The notes beneath the pieces were generated by a model. The model had not been told where the DNA came from. It was given only the letters and a program-made list of their open reading frames with translations, and did not search any database. Both the position numbers and the translations under genes were made by a program. DNA of 64,000 bases from Rosa chinensis (taxonomy: Eukaryota > Streptophyta > Magnoliopsida > Rosales > Rosaceae): the NCBI RefSeq assembly GCF_002994745.2, contig NC_037093.1:50262384-50326383 (forward strand). Direction: 5' to 3'. Shown here in pieces: positions 19,871 to 32,750 of the stretch; position 1 is the first letter of the stretch; each line of letters opens with the position of its first letter.

Positions 19871-20252
19871 ATTAATTAGTACAAATTACTAAACCCTCAT
19901 CGCCGTCCTAACAAATTACTAAACCTTTCCCAATTTCTATCATCGTCCTAAACCCTCATTAATTAGTACAAATTACTAATCTAAAATATCTTATTAAGAT
20001 CAATATTTTGTCGGATAATGATATCCCTATTATACTTGCAGACATATACAGGTTTTCGACGGCATGTAGCCATATATAAACTCCAATTCGCTCAGAAAGA
20101 CATTCATTAATAATGAATCTTATTTATTGATGAAGAAACTTACACAATCACATGGTTCAAATGAATGAGTGGACGAAATTTTCTGTATATATCAGTATGC
20201 GTCGATTGTCAAGTTAGTCGTTCATTTCTTATGAGTAAATGTGTCGCATTGT

Positions 20253-20293
<41 letters not shown>

Positions 20294-20659
20294 CCAAAAA
20301 AATAGTCTACCTAAAGAGGAGTGTATAATCATGTTTAGAGGATACTAGAAACTACCAACACACCATTCATATGGTGTGTGAGTTAAAATATTGCAGGTTA
20401 CTGCTGGTAGAGGATGGAGCTTTAATATTGACAGGACAAGGGTGTAATTTGATTGGAAGAGAAGGGCAAAATCGTCACACCATTGTTCATTTAACGGTAA
20501 TGAACAGTAAATTCATCTTTGAGCTTTAGTATGGAGTATAATAGTACATACTATAGAGAAAGCCCGACCATCTAGCAATGAGACAATAATAAAAATACCG
20601 TATCCCTTTGAAAGTTTTTTTTAATTTTTTAATTTTTAATTTTAATTATAATGACGCTT
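19871..20659. other. intergenic DNA
   Basis: AT-rich, with a short direct repeat of CCTAAACCCTCATTAATTAG and an (AT)n tract near 20256-20290. No gene is seen. Confidence 0.5.
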
Positions 20660-20895
20660 TGTTCAAGTAAATCCAGAATATGTGTCTGGCCCAAACTCGA
20701 GATTACTTGCTCTAGTTGAAATAGGGTTTATATTAGAGATATTCTCAGGAGAATCTTAGGAGATATCCAATCAATGTATGATTATGTTTCCATGTACAAC
20801 TCTATCTCTATGCTTGTAATCCTCTATATAAAGAGGCCTCTATTATCAATGAAAGTACGACTCAATTCTCTCCCAATTTCAGTTTTCCTTAAACA
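20660..20895 (+). repeat. Copia 5' LTR
   Basis: 236 bp, TG...CA. It contains CTCTATATAAAGAGG, a TATA box, and the duplicated CGCTT lies immediately before it (20655-20659). Confidence 0.88.
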
Positions 20896-21894
20896 CGTTA
20901 TCAGCATGAAATCCTAACCCTAAAACCTAATAGCCAAAACCCTAAATTCGAATACAAAACCTTGAAACACTTTCGGCCCCCGCCACCCACCTTGAAGCCC
21001 TCCATTCCAGGAGTCTAGAACCGGCGGTGCCACCCCAAGAACCGGCCGGAAACCTACCGAACCGGCCACCGGAATCTTCAAACCGCCCGCAGCAAATATT
21101 CCACCAGTTCACCACCTTCCGAACTTCCAATTGCTACCAAATTTTTCCAGTAGTAGCATCTCAAACCCAGAAATCCAGAACCGGAAGAAAAACCCTAAAA
21201 ACCGGCCTAAAAGTCACTGAACCGCTAGCCTGAATCGTCAGGCAGAAAACCGGCAGAAGGAAAAGAAGAAAAAAATTAAATAAATAAAGGAGCCAGCCCA
21301 AGCCACAGTCCAAGCCGAGCCCAAGCACTGCCACGTCATCACAAGGACCCACCGACAAGTCAGCACAGGGACCCATAGCCACTTCAGCAGCGGGCCCCAG
21401 CGCCACGTCAGCACCGGTCAACTTCTCCGTTCAACTTCCGGCGACTTTCCGGTCAACTTTCCAGCTACTTTCGGGTGACTTTTTTCGACCAAATTTTCTA
21501 GCGACCTATTTCGAGATATTTTTTACTAAAAGTTCCCATTTTTGAAGTTTTATTTCTTTTCTCTTCTTTTTCTCTGGACTTGCAAACTCCCTTCTTCTAC
21601 CCCCCTTTCTTTATCATAGGGGAGACCTAATTAAGCCGAACTGTGGGGGTTCATACTCACTCTAAGTTTGGAGCTTGTTGAGATCTCCAAACTTAGAGTT
21701 TGTAGAGAATTTATGATCAACCACTTACATCATTGTTTCGATCTAATCCAACCCCTCTTGGAATCGAATTTCTTGGAAGCGACTACGCTCGGAAATTCTT
21801 AATTTCTTAGAAGCGACTACGCTCAGAAATTTTATATGTTTTCGTGATAGCTTTTTCCGCTCCGAAACTAACCCTTCTTCTTGTTCTCTTTCAA

Positions 21895-22492
21895 GATGAG
21901 TAACCTGAACAAATTGGACTTTGCCCCATTGGGAAAAATTGGCTTTGGATATCATAGGTGGGTTCGTGATGTCCGCCAGCATCTCAAGGTCGATGGAATC
22001 CTGGATATGATTCTCGAGCCTAGCCAGGACGTGTTAACTGTTGACCAAGCTCAAGCTTTGGAAACAAATAGAGTAGCCTTAGAGGCAAATAAGGCGAAAG
22101 CCATCATCCTAATGACTCGTCATATGGATGATTCGGTCCAGTATGAGTGTATGAATGAAGAAGACCCCAGAAGGTTGTGGGTCTCACTAGAAGAAAGACT
22201 CGACAACGTCCGTGACTTCCTGCTTCCTGACTTAGAAGTGAGATGGCATGGCCTCCGCTTATGTGATTTCAAGTCCATTCTTGACTACAACTCGGAAGCA
22301 CTTCGCATTAAATCCTTAATGAAATTCTGTGGTAAAGAGATCACATATGCGATATTGATTGAGAAGACTCTCTCTACCTTCCCTGTCTCTACATTGATGA
22401 TTGCTAAGAACTATCGAATCGATGTTACTGCAGGACAGATCACAAGGTTTCATGAGCTTATTGGAGCTATGAATGTAGCTGAAAAGGCATGA
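21895..22492 (+). pseudogene. Copia gag, N-terminal part
   Basis: ATG at 21896. About 199 codons code for a Copia-type capsid region: a MSNLNKLDF start, WVRDVRQHLKV, then DDSVQYE and LWVSLEERLD. It ends in a stop at 22492 before the zinc knuckle. A CCHC-like knuckle remains in a frame near 22814-22856, but its second Cys is Arg (CPRRGGSGHW), so the RNA-binding knuckle is broken. Confidence 0.8.
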
Positions 22493-22799
22493 TAACACCC
22501 TTGTGAAGAACTATAATTCAAGATCCGTAAAAACAGAGCTTATTCCGGAATCCAATTATAGTCGCGCCCCTAAGATAGGGCGCCAAGAATGAAACCCTAA
22601 TCTTAGGGATACTTCAGGACGTTCTGGTCCATATAATCACTCTACTTGGGAAGGTAACCGCCAAAATGGCAAACACGGAACCTAAGAGGTCAACATGGAA
22701 AGAGAGAGGAAGGCAACGCCTCTGGCCATGTTGGTGGTGCCACTAACACTAGGAGCCATCTAAATGATGCTTTCAAAGCACCTCAATCAATGGAGTCTG

Positions 22800-24300
22800 A
22801 GCGAAGAGATGTATGTCCTCGACGTGGAGGATCCGGTCATTGGGCACACATTTGTAGAGCTCGTGAAGAAATTGTCACTGCATACAAAGCATATTGTGAA
22901 GCAAGAGAAGCTCACTATGTGGAACAAGAAGATCAAGAAGATGATCTAGAGTGAAGGGTTGAAGACTATAAATCTGGCTAGGATCAATAGATCGCCAATT
23001 TTGTTTAAGTCTTTATTTTTTCAAGAGATGTAATAGCAATTGCCATATATTTTTGTAGTAAATGTCAATGGTTTAGTCTTTCTTCAAAGTAGGCTCACCT
23101 AAAGTAAGTGTGATGTCTAGGAAGGTTCTGAGATTAGTGGTACTTAAGCGAGCATTGCTCCACCGATATCTCTCTACTCACCTGGTCACATTTATTTTGG
23201 AATTACCAAAAGAAGTTAGACAACTACCATTGTTCTGCATTAGCTAGCATTTTGGATTAGAATTTCTTTGGTCAAAGAGACAATGATGTAACTCTGTTGG
23301 CTTATGAATAAAATTTCGAGTTCTTTTCATTATGACTATATTTTGATTCTGAGCATATTACTTTGTGACTACGATGGCTGGGCCATCAGTATTAATTCAA
23401 GGACATGGAATAGCCCAAGTTCCCCCCTGCCAAATGGCACCTTGATTATTGTCACAGAATCTCTCTATGCTCCTGGGGCAAATCGCACCTATGAATAACT
23501 AACGAATTTCATGCGAAAACGCATGTAGAGAACGGAAATAAGTTCCTTTGCAATACCTCTAAGGATTGCGAACAAAGGCGCATCTTAGAGAAGTTTATGT
23601 GTCTCTCTAGTGGACTCTATGTCACTATTCGAGCTATTAAATCCAATAAAGTCATGAGAGAAGATCTCTTGGATTTAGACACATATTGGCTTTGTCACGA
23701 CAGGATAGGTCATCTTGATCCTGATATGATGATCCGTCTACTAAAGACTTCACACTGACATCCATTCTCTCGAGCGAAACGAAGCATGAATACTCATCAC
23801 ACACTAGGAACGCCGCCAACACTGGCCTGCGTCCACTATCCCCATCCCAAAACGACATGTGTTTTGGAAGGTTTTGCTGATGTTGGGTATCTCTCTGACC
23901 CACACAAAAGTCTTCCCAAACTGGTTATGTGTTCACCATGGGTAAGATCGTGATATCTTGGAGGTCTACAGAATAGACCCTAGTCGCTCTATCTTCGAAT
24001 AATGCAGAGACTATTGCTCTTCACGAAGAGGTTCGCAAATGTATATGGATTTGATCCATAATTACGCATGTTCGAAAAATTGTGGTTAGAAGTCTACCAC
24101 AGATGAGCCTGCGAGCATAGGATAATGCGGCTTGTTTTGAACAAATGAAGCAAGGCTACATCAAAAGCGACAACACCAAAGATAATCAGCAACAACAAAC
24201 TCTCCTCAAGATCAAAGTGAACTAAGTTCAATCTGAGAACAGTGTGGCAGGCTTGCTAACTAAGTCATTGCCTAAATTTCACTTTCGAGAAACATGTTGA
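22800..24300 (+). pseudogene. Copia pol remnants
   Basis: Fragments in order: a protease/pre-integrase part near 23370-23500 (LYAPGANRT), the GAG-pre-integrase segment near 23600-23760 (RIGHLDPDMMIRLLK), then an abrupt jump to an RNase H part near 23870-24290 (GFADVGYLSDPHK). Stops and frameshifts are frequent. The integrase catalytic core and reverse transcriptase, which should lie between, are deleted. Confidence 0.75.
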
Positions 24301-24510
24301 TAGCATCGTTTGAGGAAGTTATCCGAACTCCCATGACTGTAGTCATCAGTGGAAGATGTCTACATGTATGGTCTCGAAACGTGAAGGGTGTGTTGTGCTC
24401 TTTTTCCCCTTCGACCGAGGTTATTTTTGTCCCACAGGGTTTTTGTTACTCGGCAAGGTTTTTAATGAGGCAACGAGAGGAGCACCACGTTTGGGCGACA
24501 CAAGGGGGAA

Positions 24511-24745
24511 TGTTTAAGTAAATCCAGAATATGTGTCTGGCCCAAACTCGAGATTACTTGCTCTAGTTGAAATAGGGTTTATATTAGAGATATTCTCAGA
24601 GAATCTTAGGAGATATCCAATCAATGTACGATTATGTTTCCATGTACAACTCTATCTCTATGCTTGTAATCCTCTATATAAAGAAACCCCTATTATCAAT
24701 GAAAGTACGACTCAATTCTCTCCCAATTTCAGTTTTCCTTAAACA
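24511..24745 (+). repeat. Copia 3' LTR
   Basis: 235 bp, followed by the duplicated CGCTT (24746-24750). Confidence 0.88.
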
Positions 24746-24750
24746 CGCTT

Positions 24751-25580
24751 CACATTATTAGATTGCAAACTGTAATGATAATTAACTATTTTCTTAAAAA
24801 GATTAGATAATTTTTGCAAAACAAAAGGGATTAGATAATCGCTAAGGAATGCCTTGTTGAAATTTAGACGGGGACATAGACTCACTATACAAATCAATCA
24901 TCATCTGAACTAGTTCCATGGTATATCATCATCAATTATATAATTTAACTTATTCAGGAGAATGATATCTATCAAAATGGTCCAGGTTCATCTTTTCTCA
25001 TAGCGCATAAACATTTCTTATGCAATTATTCTCAGTCACCAACGTTCATTGAATCGATTGTTTCAGAAGGAAAAATTTACCGCTTACAGTTGTCACCTTC
25101 CCTTAATATATAGAATTGTCAGTGTTTCATTGAATGCAGTGACATGTAAGGTTACCTTGAAACTCAGTCAAACGAAACTCCATCTGCCCCTTTAGCTAGG
25201 ATGTTAATTTCATTGATTTGTCCCATCTCTAATTGGATATTAAGGTTAGAATTTCACTTACAATAATTATGAGTTTGTCCCATCTCTAATTGGATATTAA
25301 GGTTAGAGTTTCACTTACAATAATTATGAGTCCTGATTGATGCGTTGCACGAGTTGGCGTGCTAGTTTGTGTGATCGAAATTTGTCTTCGTTCATCTTTG
25401 ATGTACACCAACCTTAGAGTTAGCAAAATGGGTGGAGGAGTATGGAAGGGAAACTTGTCTTTGCGGACCAACAATGATACATAAAAATCTATCTTATTGA
25501 CAATAATTGATGACCACAAATAATATAGTAATTTAGTACAAATTTTATCTAATTATATTTATCACTTGAAAAATGAAAAT
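24751..25580. other. intergenic DNA with a 57-bp duplication
   Basis: AT-rich, no gene seen. A 57-bp segment starting TTTGTCCCATCTCTAATTGG is tandemly duplicated at 25217-25330 with two or so mismatches. Confidence 0.6.
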
Positions 25581-25597
25581 AAAGTAGAAAGTCACAT

Positions 25598-25955
25598 ACC
25601 ATTCATGATAGTATTCAGTTGAAGCAATGTTTGCTATTGTGTGAGAATGCGGCAGGACAAAGGATTAATTTTCAGAAGTCGGCTTTATCTTTTGGTCCAA
25701 ATGTCCCTGATCAACAGAAAATAGAAATACAAGAGATTTTCAATGTGCCGGTTGTCGATTTCCATGAAAAATATTTGGGGTTGCCAACAACTATTGGTAG
25801 GAATAAAAAAGAAGTTTTTCGGAAGATGACTGAGAGATTGGATACTCATTTGCAGGGTTGGCAAGGGAAGTTCCTCTCAAAAGCGGGTAAGCTTGTTCTT
25901 ATTAAAGCTGTGGCTCAAGCTATTCCCACTTATTCTATGAGTGTGTTCTAGTTGC
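25598..25955 (+). pseudogene. LINE reverse transcriptase, C-terminal part
   Basis: Carries the plant LINE RT signature KYLGLPTTIGRNKKEVF and GKLVLIKAVAQAIPTYSMS. TAG interrupts the frame just after SVF, where Gln is expected, two codons before the CACTA insertion. Confidence 0.88.
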
Positions 25956-25958
25956 CAA

Positions 25959-28900
25959 CACTACTAGAGAAAACTCATTCAGGGACAAAATCAGTTTGTC
26001 TCTAAAAGCTGAGAATTCATCCCAAAAAAAAATTTGAGACAAAATCATTTTGTGGCTAAAGTCGTCTCCTAATGCTCGTCCCTAATTATTAAAGGCAACG
26101 GCTGATAAATTCCGTCTCCTAATGCATTTGGAGAAGAAATTAAAATTGTCCCCTATTCAACAAAATTTCATCCCTCATTCTCATTCAGGTTGGCGGGAAA
26201 ATTAGCTATAAATGGCGCCAATCAGATGAATAAGGGACGAAACTCATTCCGTCGCATTTTATTTTCAAATTTTAAATTGTTTTCAAATTTAATGGTGCCT
26301 ATCAGACGAATAGGAGACGATTAAAATAGGCAAATACTGAATTTGACACAGATTCAAATACAAATGAGCAAAAACAAACCCCAATTCCATTATTATAGAT
26401 GGCAAAAGTTCAAACACTAATAGGACATCGACATAGTTTAAGATAAGACCGTCTAAAGCACAACACATCATCAACTGAATACAATGTTTATCTGAAATGC
26501 ATATCTAACTCGAGTACAATTTTGCATCTGCATATGCAAAACTTGACGTATAATAACCATTTATTATTGGCAATGAAGAGGCCCCACTTCTGCTCTCCAG
26601 AGTTAGTCCTAACCATCTTTGCCTTCCATCCACCATGTCATTGTAGTCCTCCTTAACATATTTTGATTGCAAAGAATCAGGATTTCATGAATGCATAGAA
26701 CTTTAATAACATATCAAATGCCCAGAGAAAACGAGGAAGAAACTCACCTTATAAAAGTCGTCAATGAATGCATCCTTGTCCTTCTCAATGGCATTTAATT
26801 CCCGCTGCAGAAATTTTAATGAATGCATCCTTGTCTTTCTTTAATAACCTGCAAATACAGAAACGCCACAAATAGGAAGCTAAGTTAAGCTTTTTCTGAT
26901 GTCAAATGGCCATTATAGAAAACAACTATTATAAGCGAATTCATTTTGAAATCTAAATGACACAGCAAAAATAACTTGTATAGTACCAAACTGCAGTGTA
27001 AGCTTGTCAAACAAGTATATTTAATTTGTACCAGTAATAATCAGAGTTTTACATTATTATTACCTTATTAAAGAAAGACAACTTGTAGACTCTGTTAATC
27101 CTGCATGAATCAAACATGTATAATACTATTAATACACGAGAGAAAAGAATCCACCTGAGAAAAAATAATAAAAGTAAATGCCAAGAGACCAATTTCCAGA
27201 ACAGATATTATGCATATAACAATTAAAAGGGGAGTTACCCCAATTTTCTCCTCAGTTCGCAAATATTATTGAAATCTCCGATAAGAGACCAAGGTTCATT
27301 GTTTTGAGAAACAACCTCACGATAGTCTTCAAAAAGAACTCCTGAAGACTATTAGAAATGCCAAAACATTTATAATAAACTAAAGTCTAGAACAGTACTA
27401 TAGACTAGATGAAGACTGGAAGAATTCTGGAAATTTAAGAAGATGAGGTGCAAGCCATTCCCTAATATCCATGTCCATGTCCTTTCGAGTCTCGCTCTCC
27501 ATCGAACTCAAGCTCCTTTCAGAAGATGAGGTGCAAGCCATTTCCCTAATATATCAAACATAATCATCAATTTATAATCATTGCACGGTTTCTTACAATC
27601 ATAATCATTTTCCACATATCCACAGTTTCACTAGTGTAGTATTCTAGTGTAGTATTGTATAAATGGTTTCAAGAAGACAATGAAAACTAAGCATTCTGCA
27701 TCCACAGATTTTTGATTCTTTGATTCATTAATCATTACCAAAACATTATCCCCATTATCCCAAGTACAGGACCTACTCGACTACTCCACCACAAGACAGA
27801 AGCCAATAAGAATATTTGATATCACTCATATTAGTGTATTAGACATTTATAGTATTACAGCCTAAACCTCAATTGGTATCTCTGAGAAACGTTACCACAC
27901 TCAAATATTTATGCTTCAATTATTTACACTGTCGAATCGAAACAAAATGATATTCAAACAATCACCAATTCAAACAATAACATTTCATTTAATTTGAATC
28001 AGATAATCAACAAAAACGGGGAATAATAATCAACAATTCACCATATATTCATTCAATTTGAAAAGGCCCAGAATTCAATTCACCATATTCAAGATTAAAT
28101 GAACAGAAACTCCGGTAGACATATCAGAGGTTTGAGAGAAGGAGAGAGAGACTTACTTCCGAGTTTTCACCGATCGAAGGGGAGAGAGAGAGGGACAGAT
28201 TGGAGGAGAGAAGAGAGAGATGTTGGGATTGGGACTGCAAAGTGCTGCCGGTGCTGGTGAGAGGAGAGACAAGAGCTACTGTCATCGTTCATGTCGTCGA
28301 GGAGAGACAGACGGCGAGAGAGAAAGAGATATTGACGTTTGTTTTACCTAAAGAGATTTCTATCCTTCTATCCTTATTACTTTTAATAAAATTTCTCAAA
28401 AAAAAATTTACCTTTAATAAAAGATCAAAATATATCTATTTTTTTATTTGTAATTTTACTTGTTTATCCTTTTTTATTAAGGTGGTTTTCCTAGTATCTA
28501 CATAAGGGGTATTTACGTAAAAAATTATACTTTGGCTAACAAACATTTAATTTTTTAATAGATAAAATAATTAAAATAAAAGAATCCTAATACACTAAAC
28601 TCTTTTCATATAAAAGATGATCTAGAATTTGGATTTTCAAAAAAGTTCTCTTAGATTCTTACTAGTAGTCAGCAATGCAATTGTCTTCTAGTCAAGCCTC
28701 TAACCTTACTACGATATCAACAAACAAATATTAGCAGTACAAAAACTAAAAACAGATTGAAATTATGCAACATTGAAAACCCTAATTTGAGATTTAGGGT
28801 AGTAAATGAGGAGAAGAGAAACTAAGAGAGGCGAGATAGATGAGAGGGATTGCATGATAAGAGACACTGCTGTTGGGAGTATTGGTGTTTGGAGGCTAAG

Positions 28901-29499
28901 ATATGGGGAAGTCGCAGAGCAGTGATCGTCGAATAGTTCGAAGAACTAAGATAAATGGATAGGCTAAATATATGTGAGATCGAAACTACATTGTTTCAAT
29001 CTCAGTCAGTTGCTACACACTATTTATTTTCGCCAAACCCTGTCTAGATGAAAGGTTTTTTTTTTTTTTTTTTGATCAAGAAGAACTTCATTAATAATGA
29101 ACCGGTTATAATAAGAAGTAACTTGTCTAGATGAAAAGTTTAAAAAATAAAAAATAATAAAAAAATCTGCTAATGAAATAAGGGAGGAAATTTTTCTCCC
29201 CTAATTCTTTTCATCCAAAATTTGAAATTTGGTGCAACACTTAAATTTTACCAATTATTTGTAAAATCTAAAACGCATAAGAGACAAAATTAAATTTCAT
29301 CTCCAATTAAATTTTGGGACAAATATTTTTTGTCTCTAATTGAAGCTTATTTGTCTCTAAATAGGTCAAACGGAGAGTTTTGAAAAACAAAACTTTTAGG
29401 GACAAAATAATTTTTTTTGTCTCTAATCATGTGTTTGGGGGACGAAAAATTAGTCCGTCCCAAAATGATTTGTCTCTAAATGGGTTTTCTCTAGTAGTG
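25959..29499. mobile_element. CACTA (En/Spm) DNA transposon, probably non-autonomous
   Basis: The ends are perfect CACTACTAGAGAAAAC and its inverse, GTTTTCTCTAGTAGTG, flanked by CAA (25956-25958 and 29500-29502), the 3-bp duplication of CACTA elements. Subterminal regions carry repeated GGGACAAAAT / TTTGTCTCTAA motifs in opposite orientation. No transposase ORF is present. The middle has AT-rich DNA and several exon-like minus-strand stretches. Confidence 0.9.
26500..27545 (-). pseudogene. exon-like fragments inside the CACTA element
   Basis: Minus-strand stretches look like exons. Near 27425-27545 an ATG frame reads MACTSSSERSLSSMES and goes on through IREWLAPHLLKFPE. Near 27240-27310 a frame reads NEPWSLIGDFNNIC, which resembles a LINE endonuclease motif. 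At 26748-26804 a 57-bp piece (ELNAIEKDKDAFIDDFYK) is bounded by TTTCTGCAG and GTGAGT. Near 26505-26655 a frame reads [16 protein letters not shown] and ends in a stop. They may be the element's own decayed gene or captured host exons. I do not recognise the product. Confidence 0.4.
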
Positions 29500-29502
29500 C
29501 AA

Positions 29503-31278
29503 TTGGCGTTTGTAAGAAGTTCCAATCTAAGGTGAGCCAATTTTGGTGGAGTAAAGGTGGTGGTGCTAGAGGTATACATTGGGGTAGCTGGGAGAAGTTA
29601 TGTAAACGAAAAGTAGATGGAGGTCTTGGTTTCAGGGATTTGCGGACGTTCAATCAAGCAATGTTAGCTAAAACTGTCTGGAGGATTTTCTGGGGTAGGA
29701 GGTCGTTAGTTAGTGAGATTTTGCAAGCTAAGTACTTTCCGAACACATGTTTTTTGAATGCTTCTTTGGGGACAACCCCTTCGGCAGTTTGGAGAGGATT
29801 GATTTGGGGTAAACAGGTGCTTGATTGTGGAACTAGGTGGCGTATTGGAAATGGTCAGCGCGTTAGACTTAAAGACGATCGTTGGTTACCTTGCCCTACT
29901 AGTTTTAAAGTTGTATCGCCTGTAAATCTTCCAGCAAAGTGGACTGTGGCTAACCTACTTACAGAGTCTGGGGCTTGGAATGTTCCTTTAATAAAATCAA
30001 GCTTCCTAGATCATGAGGCAGAGATGATATTAAGTATGCCTTTGGGGTTACGAATGATTCCGGATAGGTTGGTTTGGCATAATACGAAGAATGGAAGCTA
30101 CAGTGTGAAAACGGGGTATTGGGTGGCTCGTGATTTGATAGCAAAAAAGAGTGGAAGTGTGGCTGAATGTAGCTCTTCAAGTGTGTCGGTAGTTTGGAGG
30201 AAAATTTGGGCTTTGAAAGTACCACATAAAATTAAACTACTGCTTTGGAGGGCTATTCTTAATTATATTCCATGTGGCCAGAATTTGCAAAGAAGAAAGA
30301 TAACACCAGATGCCTCGTGTTGGCTTTGTAATGCAGCTGTGGAATCTACAATTCATGTATTTTGGGCGTGTCCTCATGCAAAAAGGGTTTGGAAGCTTTC
30401 TTTTTTACGTGAAGTATGTAAGGTATGGCAAGAACCATCTCTATTTGACCTTATTGCACATGTCATTGATACCGCTGTTGGAAGTGACTTGGAAGCTTTT
30501 GGATTTATTGTTTGGTGGATTTGGAGAAATAGAAATCTTCACCGTCATGGTGAAAGGACTTTAAAGCCAGAGGAATTAGTTTCTGCAGCTGGAGAGTGGC
30601 AGCTACAATTTGATGCAGCCAATGCGAAAGCTAACAAGTGTGAACCGAGAAGAGATGTGCAAGGAACAGCGAAGGAGAATCTGAATTTGGAGCGTCATGT
30701 TTGGAAACCTCCTGATTTGGGCTGCCTCAAGATGAATTTTGATGGGGCAACGGATGTTAAGAAAGGTGTATGTGGGCTGGGAGTTATTTTCCGAGATCAT
30801 CAAGGAAAACTACGGGAGGCTATGGCAGTTCCCCAGGTTGGTAATATTTCACCGAGGGCTGTGGAGTCTTTGGCACTACTGCATGGTCTCAGGTTTGCTC
30901 TACATGTTGGATTTTTGAGTTTAGAAGTTGAGGGAGATGCGCTAACAGTACTAAATGCATTGCATGATGTAAGTGGTGATCTAAGTTCGGAAGGCCATAT
31001 TTTAGATGAAGTTAAGCAGTTAGTTTTATCGTTTTCTAGTTATAATTGGCACTTTGTGAAGCGTGATTGTAACATGGTTGCACATCGCCTTGCAAAGGAA
31101 GCCTTGCAGTTAAGTCAACCTTTTTTGTGTTTGGAGTCGGGGCCAGTTTGGCTCCATCAGTGTGTCAGTATGGACTCTAAAGTGGGGAGAGTCTTCTTTA
31201 GAGCTCTTTGTACCCCATATCATTGTAATCTTCGTTCTTTAATGAAGTTAGTCATTGATAAAAAAAAAAAAAAAAAAA
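29503..31278 (+). pseudogene. LINE ORF2 C-terminal half: zf-RVT and RNase H domains
   Basis: One frame stays open for almost 600 codons. It contains the post-RT region (FWWSKGGGARGIHWGSW), a zf-RVT region near 30190-30400 (VPHKIKLLLWRAILN; CWLCNAAVESTIHVFW) and an RNase H (RVT_3) domain near 30715-31110 (MNFDGATDVKKGVCGLG ... VEGDALTVLNAL). The poly-A tail begins at 31259. The open frame suggests a fairly recent insertion, but the protein lacks endonuclease and most of the RT. Confidence 0.85.
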
Positions 31279-31292
31279 GTAGAAAGTCACAT

Positions 31293-32741
31293 TTAAAAAG
31301 GGCATGCGCGCCCTAGAGAAAACACTAGTGGAATTTTTTTCCTGTAATGGGTTTAAATCGTTTTACTATTCACCGTCTATCAAAGCTACATTATCCCTAA
31401 CCAGAAGGTAAAATATATGATTCTTTCTTCTTACCGTCTCCAATATTACGAAGGTTTTATATATGAGATGGGAAATGAAATATACCGCAATTATGTTATG
31501 TCAATTGTGTTAACATAAGAAAAACACGTACATCTATCAAATTTGACGAATAGCAACAATCCTAGCTAGATATGGCCCTCCAGTGACGTGTAGAAATTAA
31601 CATTGATCATACTTAAACGGTTTATAATAAGCTCAGAAACGTATAGGTCATGAGAGATAGAGATTAGAGGAAGACAGAGGATCTTGTCCCAAAAAAGAAA
31701 AAAAAAATGAGAATGGATATACCAATCATACAAGGAGAAACGGAGGGAAAAAAAAAAAAAAGCATTGAATTCCGTAAGGGTTCAACTGCAGGTCGACACG
31801 TGTCCCAGCCGACACGTTGATTGGCTGTCACGTACAAGATGAATGGAGTCTTCATTCCACAGATTGTTCATGCTTATCGCTTGCACTTGTTGGCTTTGTT
31901 TTTGCTTGTTTGTATAAATTGGACTCATTTTTCTCTCTCTTTATTCTCCTTCTCTTAGGGATCGAGTAGACCCGGTTCCAGCTCCCTCTTCTTTGGAGAG
32001 AGAGCTAGAGATGGATCACGCATTATGCATATTCAAAGAAAGAGTACTACAAGAAAATTGAGCTATCATGCATGGAATCTTTGACACACATATTTATTCT
32101 GTTTCAAAAATCGTCAATTGATCAATAGGATACAAGATTTTATTTTCAATCGTAAAATTCGACAAAAAGTAAACACAACGGATGAGTGTATATATGCATG
32201 GTTTTGTATTTTGATAATTACTCGAGCTAATTAATAGCGTTTTTTCCTTGTCACATGAGAATTGGGTTATGTGCAGGGTTTAGCAACATGATTACATGAA
32301 CCTCTTATGTTGGAGACTAACACATCATGCACTGCTACGTACACTAACATCTCCTCCAACTCATCGTGACCAAAACATGCACTGTGGATGTAGTAACCAG
32401 ATCACCTCATTTTCACCACGCCGGTACCGTACCGTACCTCACCAAATTAAGCCACAGCCACAGCCACAACAACCAAACCAATTCTCTGCTCAACCTCCTT
32501 CAGCTTTCTCAAGAATAATATATCGATCGACTCTATCACCGAAATAAGCGATAAAAATGAAGATGGTTATGGATTTTTACGGGATATGAAACTAGCTGGA
32601 AGAAAATAGCTTCGAAAATGGAACTTTGGATCACATGAGATTTGAGATGGAGAGAACAACATGGTTTTGCTCTGAATTAAAAAACATGCATATCATACGT
32701 ACTCCACATTACACACATGCCCCATTTGTTGCTTTGTGATA
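31293..32741. other. intergenic DNA with a possible unannotated promoter
   Basis: No protein gene is seen. Around 31793-31815 there are two CACGT-core motifs, including ACACGTGT; TATAAAT lies at 31912 and a CT-rich stretch follows. This looks like a promoter and leader, but the only nearby ATG ORF (32011) is about 16 codons. Confidence 0.3.
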
Positions 32742-32750
32742 TAAATATAT

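Larger units (their letters stand above)
20660..24745 (+). mobile_element. Ty1/Copia LTR retrotransposon, deletion derivative
   Basis: LTRs of about 236 bp (20660-20895 and 24511-24745) begin TGTT and end TTAAACA, flanked by CGCTT on both sides. The sequence after the 5' LTR, CGTTATCAGCATGAAA, is the primer-site type seen in many plant Copia elements. AAGGGGGAA precedes the 3' LTR. Gag and pieces of pol remain, but the integrase core and reverse transcriptase are missing. About six LTR differences make it clearly older than the LTR element at 13.9 kb. Confidence 0.9.
25598..31278 (+). mobile_element. 5'-truncated LINE (L1-type), split by a CACTA element
   Basis: The element begins inside the reverse transcriptase and ends in a poly-A run (31259-31278). 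AAGTAGAAAGTCACAT is repeated at 25582-25597 and 31277-31292, the long target duplication typical of target-primed LINE insertion. Removing the CACTA element and one CAA duplication joins the two halves in the same reading frame. Confidence 0.9.

Noticed and set aside
19548..19892. Ser/Leu- and Cys-rich ORF over the CT microsatellite
   Set aside because: Made almost entirely by (TGTC)n(TC)n repeats.
31970..32020. Short hairpin AGCTCCCTCT...AGAGAGAGCT as a microRNA
   Set aside because: The stem is only about 10 bp and matches no microRNA I recognise.
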